A stretch of 14,168 nt of DNA from an uncultured Flavobacteriaceae bacterium (GTDB lineage Bacteria > Bacteroidota > Bacteroidia > Flavobacteriales > Flavobacteriaceae): the NCBI GenBank assembly GCA_937773465.1, contig CALJVK010000017.1, positions 1 to 14,168 of the forward strand, written 5' to 3'. The notes under the pieces were generated by a model, which made no database searches, was not told the DNA's origin, and saw only the letters and a program-made list of their open reading frames with translations. Below are positions 8,705 to 14,168 of the stretch, in pieces (position 1 is the stretch's first letter; every line of letters begins with the position of its first letter). A program made the translations under genes and the position numbers.

Positions 8705-9490
8705 CTAATTGTTATTTCTTAGTTGTTTATAGCTTTCAAACATATACTCTTTATCTTTGAAAAATTCTTCCCAACTGTAATCTCTATCTACAAAATTAAA
8801 CATCAATTTTCCTCCCTCTCCATGTCTTAGATTCAAGTAATCGTGACCAAGTTCATGATATAAAACATACCATTTCTTAGATGGGCTTGCTTCTTGCCAT
8901 TTTTTAGGATCAACATCTATATAAATTTCACCATCTATATTCATTCCATTTGCAATGGCTAAAACTCCTTTAGATAATTGTTTGAACTCTGTTTTTATTT
9001 TATTTTTTCTAATAAGAATTCCATTTTCCTTGCAATCATTTATAAATACCTCAACCATGGCAGGTAAATCAAAGAAGTTTACATTAGATAAATTTTTTCC
9101 ACCTAGCTCAAAATGTTTTGACTGTACTATTTTTGCCTTATCATTAAAGTGTTTTTTTAACTTAGAGCTTTTGGTTTGATAAGACAATCCAAAATAAAGT
9201 CCGTTAGAGCCATAGCCTACTTTTGGGCTTACTTTAGATGAAAGTAACTCAAGTGATAACCTAAAGTATGCCGAGTTAGACTTATTGGAAGTTTCAACAT
9301 AATAGGTTGAAATGGCATCACTGTAAAATACACCTGCTTCTTTTAAAAAATTATAACCTCCTGATAAAGATATGAATAATGCATTTGATAACTCAAATCC
9401 TACCTTAACAGCGGGTCTTCCAATAAAGAAATTGGAAATTTCACCTGTATAATCTTCAGGGTACTCATTATAACCAATATAACCCGTCAT
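8705..9490 (-). CDS. C-terminal part of an exported protein with a metalloprotease-like motif (frameshifted)
   Basis: 261 codons. The first half (about 1-110) has alternating aromatic and small residues (VKVGFELSNALFISLSGGYNF, SNGLYFGLSYQ) like outer-membrane beta-barrel strands. The second half (about 115-261) is a soluble domain ending with VLYHELGHDYLNLRH and a downstream GGKLMF. The motif is HExxH-x6-H, one residue longer than the metzincin pattern, with a Met a few residues on that could be a Met-turn. Similar HELGHD...LRHG proteins are frequent, uncharacterised putative zinc peptidases in flavobacteria. This frame has no signal peptide and its natural N-terminus is the frame at 9492-9707: removing one T from the T5 run at 9503-9507 would join them into one protein of about 333 residues. 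If the break is genuine, this half could be made only by reinitiation at ATG 9490, without export. Confidence 0.7.
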   Translation of the reverse strand: MTGYIGYNEYPEDYTGEISNFFIGRPAVKVGFELSNALFISLSGGYNFLKEAGVFYSDAISTYYVETSNKSNSAYFRLSLELLSSKVSPKVGYGSNGLYFGLSYQTKSSKLKKHFNDKAKIVQSKHFELGGKNLSNVNFFDLPAMVEVFINDCKENGILIRKNKIKTEFKQLSKGVLAIANGMNIDGEIYIDVDPKKWQEASPSKKWYVLYHELGHDYLNLRHGEGGKLMFNFVDRDYSWEEFFKDKEYMFESYKQLRNNN

Positions 9491-9491
9491 A

Positions 9492-9510
9492 TCATTTGTC
9501 TGAAAAATCA
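9492..9510 (-). other. Homopolymer frameshift site joining the two halves
   Basis: On the minus strand the sequence here reads GATTTTTCAGACAAATGATA. In the incoming frame it gives D-F-S-D-K-stop; with one T fewer it gives D-F-Q-T-N-D-M-T-G and continues in the downstream frame. A one-base homopolymer insertion (real, or a sequencing error) explains the split with no other change. A programmed +1 shift is possible but has no additional signal that I can see. Confidence 0.65.
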
Positions 9511-9707
9511 GATGTCCCTATTGAATATTCAATACCTACTAAAAAGGGAATTTTTTTCTTTTCAAAGAAAATATAATCGTAACTAAAGTTTATACCTGAA
9601 CCCTCTGATTTATTCGAATATTCTAAACCAACACCAAAGCTATTAGATTGAGAAAAAGCAAATAATGGAAATAATATTAGAGTGATTAAGCAAAAATGTG
9701 TTTTCAT
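9492..9707 (-). CDS. N-terminal part (signal peptide plus beta strands) of the frameshifted metalloprotease-like protein
   Basis: 71 codons from ATG 9707; an in-frame TTG at 9713 is less likely. MKTHFCLITLILFPLFAFSQ is a clear signal peptide, followed by amphipathic beta strands (SFGVGLEYSNKSEGSG, NFSYDYIFFEKKK, PFLVGIEYSIGTSDF) that continue naturally into the frame starting near 9490. The reading ends at TGA 9494-9492, immediately after a T5 homopolymer. It starts only 7 nt after the stop of the MORN-caspase gene, so it is part of the operon. Taken alone it would be a small secreted beta-rich peptide. Taken with 8705-9490 it is the front of a barrel/metalloprotease protein, which I consider more likely. 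Confidence 0.65.
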   Translation of the reverse strand: MKTHFCLITLILFPLFAFSQSNSFGVGLEYSNKSEGSGINFSYDYIFFEKKKIPFLVGIEYSIGTSDFSDK

Positions 9708-9714
9708 AATCAAA

Positions 9715-11556
9715 TTATTTTTCTTCTTTCTTATTCATATAAAAAACTTCTCCGGTAAGTTTAGATTCTTCAACTGGGCTTTGTTTGTTTTTAGACAATT
9801 TTAAAACCTCTGTTCTTACATTTTTAAAAACTTGCTCAATACTAATACCTTTAACCAATAAGTTTGAGGCTAAAGCTTTTGAATACATACTATTTTCTCC
9901 GTTTCCATCTGCGGCTGTTTGGCCGTGGTCTGTTGAATAGGCTATTAAAGAACCTTGAGGTGGTGGTGTTTTTGCTAAGCCACCTCCTTTTAAAGAGCGA
10001 GTTTTATTCCAGTTAGATTCAAAAGGATTGTCTCTGCAGGCATCTAAAACAACAAAATTTAATTGTCCTTCTCTTGAAGCTTCTAAATATCTTAGTACCC
10101 TTTGCATACTTACTGCATTGTCTTCAACATCTTCTTCATATTCAAATACTTCTTTTGTGGGAAGTAAGTAGTTTTGATTGTTTAACTGAACACCGTGGCC
10201 AGCATAGTAAACAAAACCTATTTCATAATTTTTTCTTTTTCTGCCAAAATCTTTGATAGCATCAAGCATAGCATCTTCAGTAGCAAGATTGGTGTGTAAT
10301 AGCACTTCAAAATCTAACTTTTTTAAAGATTCTGCAATTAAAGTAGCATCATTTACAGGGTTTTCTAAAATACCTTTGTTATAATTAGCATTTCCAATAA
10401 CGAGTGCTATTCGCCTTTCTTTAATTTTGCCATTCAACCATAACTTAGTATAATCTATTTTACCTTCAATATATAAGCCTGAGATAGTATCTTTTGTTTG
10501 ACCAGTTTTATAATAGATTTGTTCTCCTTGTCTTAAATCATCTACATAGTTACTTTTAAACTCAATTTCACCAGACTCATAATAGTATATTAGTTCTCCT
10601 TGTTTTAAATTATCAACATAATTTATTTTATATTCAACTTGCCCAGACTTATAATAACCTGTATCTTCACCTTGTAATAAATCATTAATATAACTATATT
10701 TAGATTCAACTTCTCCAGTCTCATAATAATGTCTTCCTTCGCCTTGTAATAAATCATCTTTAAAAGTTCTGGTCCACTTCACTTTTCCTGAAGGATAAAA
10801 ACCAATATTTTCACCTTCTCTTCGGTTTTTTTCGTAGTAGTTTATGGCCAACTTTGATCCATCATCACGAAATGAAATTACCTCACCATTTAATTTTCCT
10901 TTCAAATATTTTCTTCTCATTAGAAGATTACCGTTTTTACTAAACAGTTTTAATTCACCATCAACTAATCCATCAATATAGTTTGTTGTAATTTCAATTT
11001 CCCCGGATTTATAATAAACTATTTCTTCTCCCTGTAATAATCCATTAACCCAAGTTCTTTTAGTTTCAACTTCTCCAGACTCATAATAGAATATTTGTTC
11101 GCCTTGTAATATGCCATCCTCAAAATTATTCGTAGCGACTAATTTCCCAAATTCATTATAATTATTTTCCTCACCTATTTTATTATTATTTAAATAAGAA
11201 CTAGAAGAAGATTTATTACTATTTTCGTAATAACGAGTAGATGGACCCTGTATAAAAACTGAATCTATTCCTTGCTTATCTAGACCAACATAGGAAGCAT
11301 AAAACATATTTTGTTTTACACCATTACTATAGTAGTCTATAATTCTACCAGATGGTATCTTTTTATCTTTAAATGTTATTTCTCTGTAAAATGAAGCTGA
11401 ATCTTTTTTTACTAAAGGTCTCCATTCATTATTATAATAAATTGTTATTTTTTCTCCTATGGGTAATTTATCAAAATCTAAAAAAACCGATAATTTTCCC
11501 TCTTGAGAATAACAAAAGGAAGTAGTTATTATTAAGAGAAACAGCAGTTTTTTCAT
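9715..11556 (-). CDS. Exported MORN-variant repeat / caspase-like (C14) fusion
   Basis: 613 residues from ATG 11556. The signal peptide is MKKLLFLLIITTSFCYS. After an N-terminal beta domain (about 20-125), ten MORN-variant repeats run from about 127 to 367 with an almost exact 24-residue period. The recurring unit is QGE-x-x-x-YY-x-SGE-x-E (repeat starts at 151, 175, 199, 223, 247, 271, 295, 319, 343). The caspase domain (about 378-608) starts ERRIALVIGNANYNKG, with the catalytic dyad in FVYYAGHGVQ (His454) and FVVLDACRDNPF (Cys507). It is clearly paralogous to the caspase domain of the TPR gene two genes downstream, but here the repeats lie before the protease domain instead of after it. Automated pipelines may label the MORN part a YwqK-like antitoxin, which would be misleading. 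It starts 9 nt after the channel gene. Confidence 0.92.
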   Translation of the reverse strand: MKKLLFLLIITTSFCYSQEGKLSVFLDFDKLPIGEKITIYYNNEWRPLVKKDSASFYREITFKDKKIPSGRIIDYYSNGVKQNMFYASYVGLDKQGIDSVFIQGPSTRYYENSNKSSSSSYLNNNKIGEENNYNEFGKLVATNNFEDGILQGEQIFYYESGEVETKRTWVNGLLQGEEIVYYKSGEIEITTNYIDGLVDGELKLFSKNGNLLMRRKYLKGKLNGEVISFRDDGSKLAINYYEKNRREGENIGFYPSGKVKWTRTFKDDLLQGEGRHYYETGEVESKYSYINDLLQGEDTGYYKSGQVEYKINYVDNLKQGELIYYYESGEIEFKSNYVDDLRQGEQIYYKTGQTKDTISGLYIEGKIDYTKLWLNGKIKERRIALVIGNANYNKGILENPVNDATLIAESLKKLDFEVLLHTNLATEDAMLDAIKDFGRKRKNYEIGFVYYAGHGVQLNNQNYLLPTKEVFEYEEDVEDNAVSMQRVLRYLEASREGQLNFVVLDACRDNPFESNWNKTRSLKGGGLAKTPPPQGSLIAYSTDHGQTAADGNGENSMYSKALASNLLVKGISIEQVFKNVRTEVLKLSKNKQSPVEESKLTGEVFYMNKKEEK

Positions 11557-11565
11557 TAGTTTAAT

Positions 11566-12654
11566 TTAATAAATTAATATTCCTAAAAAAATAATACTAA
11601 AAATATACAAAGAATAATAGAATGCATTTTTAGGTGATTGAAAATAAGGAAAGTTAGTTTTTTTACTATGCTGTAATATCATTACTAAAATATTGAAAAA
11701 AACCATAAAAATAACTAGGTTACTTACTGCATCTGCTTTGGTGAACACTTGTAAACCAGGCAATACAGAATCTACATAATAACGATTACCAATGGCTCCA
11801 AAAATAGCACCAACAGCCAACGTAACTTTAGATTCAAATTCTGTTTTTAAGGGTATTAGAAAAACCAAACAAGAAATTAAAAATGATAATATACCCCCTA
11901 AAAATAACTTCAAGAACAACCAAGAACCTTCTCTATCTAGAGTGAGAATAATTTCTAGTGTTTCGGTAACAATACTTCTAGTAGTATTTGGTGAGGTTCT
12001 AATTAAATCGCTATTGTCATTATTGTATTTATAATCATATGAAATACCTTCTATATTAAACCCATCCTTTAAGTTTTCTAGTGGTGTATTATAACTACTA
12101 GGAAATTTTAAACTAGGTCGTAATTTAATTATAGAAGTATCTACGGTAGTTATAAACTTATATTTTAATTGTTGTTTGTCAAAAGGAAAGTCTCTTAAAT
12201 CCCAATTAATATCAAATGGCGCTTCTACTCTTTTAACACCTTTAGTTTTAAAGTTATCATAAAACAAGTATTTGTAATTTTCAGTATTTTTATAATATAT
12301 AGAGGGTTTAACTGGATCTCCTCTTAAATTATTTTCTTTAATATAAATGTCAAAAAACTCATCATGTAATAAATTTATTGTATCGCCACCTATACTAATA
12401 TATGAGGTGTCGTAATTTGAATATGAACTTACTAATAGAGTAGAAAAAAACTCATCTTTATTTAAATCGATGTTTTTTATATCTTTTACGTCTATGGATA
12501 TATCAAATTCTATTGGCCATTTAAGACTATCTTTTTCTTGAAGAAATTGTTCTGGGTAATAAGGGTCTCCTAAATATTTATAGTCATTATTATTTTGAGC
12601 AAAGGAGTTAACAAAAAAAATAAACAATAAAAAAAAACCATTAATCTTTACCAT
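11566..12654 (-). CDS. Pentameric ligand-gated (Cys-loop-type) ion channel subunit
   Basis: 362 residues with a signal peptide (MVKINGFFLLFIFFVNSFA), which puts the ligand-binding domain (about 20-240) in the periplasm. The family hallmark is the Pro-loop WDLRDFPFDKQQLKYKF (Trp151, Phe156-Pro-Phe-Asp159); as in other prokaryotic members, the Cys pair is absent. M1 is about 244-268, preceded by Arg241. M2 is about 275-297 (SKVTLAVGAIFGAIGNRYYV), followed by LPG. M3 is about 310-328 and ends VMILQHSKK. M4 is about 345-361. Aligned by memory to GLIC, the VTL, LP and QH landmarks coincide, and a Glu at -2' (Glu274) and a Thr at 2' (Thr278) suggest cation selectivity. The 9' gate residue would be Phe. 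The ATG lies 14 nt inside the end of the papain-like gene, implying translational coupling. The ligand is unknown. Confidence 0.9.
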   Translation of the reverse strand: MVKINGFFLLFIFFVNSFAQNNNDYKYLGDPYYPEQFLQEKDSLKWPIEFDISIDVKDIKNIDLNKDEFFSTLLVSSYSNYDTSYISIGGDTINLLHDEFFDIYIKENNLRGDPVKPSIYYKNTENYKYLFYDNFKTKGVKRVEAPFDINWDLRDFPFDKQQLKYKFITTVDTSIIKLRPSLKFPSSYNTPLENLKDGFNIEGISYDYKYNNDNSDLIRTSPNTTRSIVTETLEIILTLDREGSWLFLKLFLGGILSFLISCLVFLIPLKTEFESKVTLAVGAIFGAIGNRYYVDSVLPGLQVFTKADAVSNLVIFMVFFNILVMILQHSKKTNFPYFQSPKNAFYYSLYIFSIIFLGILIY

Positions 12655-13894
12655 TTGACTTTGGTTTGTTTGTTTTAGTAGAATTTGCCTTTCGTATTGA
12701 CAATTCTGTTCCTAACAAAGAGAAAAACTTCTTTGCTTCTAATTGAGTCTCTAGTGTATTTTGATTTTCTGCAAATCCTAATTTTTCGTAATCTTGAAGT
12801 ACCCCGTTTACACCATTTGCTGAGTATAAACCATCTTTATCAAGCACCAAAAAGAAACCACTCATATTACTGTTAATAAATTTACCAACATAGAAGGTGT
12901 CATTATCTTTATCTCCCCATATACCATATCCCGATATAGAATTGTTTAAATACTGCCCTTCGTATGAACTATAATTATTGTTATCTGTTTTATACTTGTA
13001 ACGTTTAAAATCATTAGTATCAATAATTGTAGGTGGTTTTACTACAATATTCTCATTTAACTCAAAAACATGAGCTTCTTTGGTGTAAGTTTTAAAGTCA
13101 CTATATCTTACCCACATGTAGCCATTGTCTCCAAAGTCTCTTCCCCAACTATTAACAATTCTAAAAGCACCACCATATTTATAGTCATCATAACCTATAA
13201 CACACAAAGCATGTCCGTCTTTTTTATCTGATGAACCCGGATTCCATAATCCATCAGACTTAATACCATTTAGGTTTTGGGCTCGATATGATTGCATAGT
13301 ATCATCAATAGTCATTCCAACAATAACAGGAAATCCATCATAAATTAATTTTTTTACATTATTCACAAAACCAGGCTTATTTATAAAAACAGTATACCAC
13401 TCTTTAATACTATAGGGTTTTGTGTAACTAAAAACATTACTCATATTACTCTTATCCCAATTTTGATTACAAGTAGTGAATGGTGGAAACATTGTTTTTT
13501 TAGATCCTACTTTTTTTAGATTACCTAATGCAGCATCAAAAGGAAGTCCATTATCGCAATTATTTACTTCTGAAAAATATAATGAATACAAAAAATATGG
13601 ATCAAAAGAATGAGCATATTTATCTTTATAATCTGTAATATTAAACTTCTTGTTGTACATCGTAGATAAACCATAATAAAATGTTGAAAATCCAACACAG
13701 GTTCCGCCTTTTTGACTCAAAACAGGAGGTACATATTTTTCTAAACTGTAGGAAGATGGATACGTAGTTGCGAATCCATAAGACTCAGAGGGAAATTCAT
13801 TGTATTCAGAAAGTTTATCAGCAGGAGTAAAGATTAATCCTTGACCATACATATTGAATCCTAAAAATAATATTAAAAATAAGAACTTTTTCAT
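12641..13894 (-). CDS. Exported papain-like (C1) cysteine peptidase with C-terminal MORN-like repeats
   Basis: 417 residues, first gene of the operon. The signal peptide is MKKFLFLILFLGFNMYG. The papain-fold domain (about 35-280) shows all catalytic elements: oxyanion Gln61 and nucleophile Cys66 in LSQKGGTCVGFSTFYYG, His228 in DGHALCVIGYDD, and Asn248 in FRIVNSWGRDFGDNGYMWV. No clear inhibitory propeptide is present, since only about 40 residues precede the active site. At about 310-365 there are MORN-like units (YEGQYLNNSISGYGIWG, FYVGKFINSNMSGF), the same repeat class that precedes the caspase domain two genes downstream. The tail is basic and Asn/Lys-rich (about 395-417). No type IX secretion tail is seen. 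The end overlaps the channel gene by 14 nt. It may process a partner or the channel's extracellular domain, but that is inference. Confidence 0.92.
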   Translation of the reverse strand: MKKFLFLILFLGFNMYGQGLIFTPADKLSEYNEFPSESYGFATTYPSSYSLEKYVPPVLSQKGGTCVGFSTFYYGLSTMYNKKFNITDYKDKYAHSFDPYFLYSLYFSEVNNCDNGLPFDAALGNLKKVGSKKTMFPPFTTCNQNWDKSNMSNVFSYTKPYSIKEWYTVFINKPGFVNNVKKLIYDGFPVIVGMTIDDTMQSYRAQNLNGIKSDGLWNPGSSDKKDGHALCVIGYDDYKYGGAFRIVNSWGRDFGDNGYMWVRYSDFKTYTKEAHVFELNENIVVKPPTIIDTNDFKRYKYKTDNNNYSSYEGQYLNNSISGYGIWGDKDNDTFYVGKFINSNMSGFFLVLDKDGLYSANGVNGVLQDYEKLGFAENQNTLETQLEAKKFFSLLGTELSIRKANSTKTNKPKSNGKD

Positions 13895-13922
13895 CTATTT
13901 ATATTTTCTTAAATATACAAAA

Positions 13923-13950
13923 AAAATCTAAATTTTTATTCAATACACAA
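13923..13950 (-). promoter_or_regulatory. Candidate promoter of the protease/channel operon
   Basis: Reading the minus strand, TTG (13950-13948) is followed after 17 nt by TAGATTTT (13930-13923), one base off the Bacteroidota TAnnTTTG -7 box. An alternative is TTG at 13943-13941 with TATATTTA at 13917-13910 and a 23-nt spacer. Either would start transcription only a few tens of bases before ATG 13894. Beyond this, 13951-14120 is AT-rich and I see no other element in it. Confidence 0.35.
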
Positions 13951-14120
13951 TTCCTGAGTTACTTGTCAATGAAATTAAACTATCATGTATTTGGTTTAGA
14001 ATTTTATATTAAAATAAAAAGTTATTTTAGTTAATAATACCTAGATATTATATTAATCAAGTTTAATGTAATCAACTAGTCTCACACTTATTCTAATATT
14101 GTTGACTAATAGTTAACTAG

Positions 14121-14163
14121 AAAAAACCTCAACCTATTGATTAACAATTAGTTGAGATTTTTT
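14121..14163. terminator. Hairpin terminator upstream of the operon
   Basis: A 13-nt stem pairs AAAAAACCTCAAC (14121-14133) with GTTGAGATTTTTT (14151-14163) around a 17-nt loop. The one imperfect pair is a G-U wobble on the minus strand and a C-A mismatch on the plus strand, so it fits best as the terminator of a minus-strand gene lying beyond the window. It would insulate the operon from upstream transcription. Confidence 0.65.
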
Positions 14164-14168
14164 ATCGT

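Noticed and set aside
8955..10256. Plus-strand reading frames opposite the metalloprotease-like and MORN-caspase genes
   Set aside because: Antisense shadows; their sequence mirrors the coding pattern of the real minus-strand genes.
9715..11556. YwqK-type antitoxin of a toxin-antitoxin pair
   Set aside because: The MORN-variant repeats can attract this label, but the protein is exported and fused to an intact caspase domain, with no toxin partner.
11566..12654. Mechanosensitive channel or generic four-helix transporter
   Set aside because: The WDLRDFPFDKQQL Pro-loop, the pre-M1 Arg and the M2-LP-M3-QH order are specific for the ligand-gated channel superfamily.
11792..12876. Plus-strand reading frames opposite the channel and C1 peptidase genes
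   Set aside because: Antisense to genes with intact catalytic or family motifs; no start context or domains of their own.

Overview
The window is very AT-rich and reads as a chromosomal segment of a member of the Bacteroidota, most likely the Flavobacteriia. The reasons are the MKK...FSQ / CYSQ style export signals on almost every gene, TAnnTTTG-like promoter boxes, weak or absent Shine-Dalgarno sequences, and protein families typical of that group (TPR-CHAT, MORN-variant repeats, HELGHD...RH metalloproteases). No mobile element, tRNA, rRNA or CRISPR array was seen.

Layout. Positions 1-314 carry two tandem copies of a 113-bp structured repeat, each with a strong hairpin terminator, downstream of a large minus-strand gene. 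That gene (315-4220) encodes an exported TPR-like protein with a C-terminal CHAT protease domain (His1154/Cys1214). It is divergent from a short plus-strand pair: a two-helix membrane microprotein (4327-4518) and an exported M48-type metallopeptidase with TPRs (4556-5944). This pair runs head-on, with only 7 bp between, into a five-gene minus-strand operon (13894 down to 5952).

Operon order in the direction of transcription: (1) exported papain-like C1 peptidase with C-terminal MORN-like repeats; (2) pentameric ligand-gated (Cys-loop-type) ion channel subunit, whose start overlaps the end of gene 1 by 14 nt; (3) exported protein of ten MORN-variant repeats fused to a caspase-like C14 peptidase; (4) exported protein with a beta-rich N-terminal part and a C-terminal HExxH metalloprotease-like motif, broken in this sequence by a +1 frameshift at a homopolymer; (5) exported caspase-like C14 peptidase followed by about 17 TPRs. 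Gaps between genes are 14 nt or less.

Working idea (inference): this is an envelope-located proteolytic module. A channel that could sense a periplasmic ligand and move ions is translated together with a papain-like protease, two related caspase-like proteases carrying different repeat scaffolds, and a metalloprotease. A CHAT protease and an M48 protease sit next door. I know of no described system with this exact composition. The caspases and CHAT protein appear to be secreted, which separates them from the usual cytoplasmic defence or cell-death metacaspases. What triggers it and what it cleaves cannot be read from the sequence.
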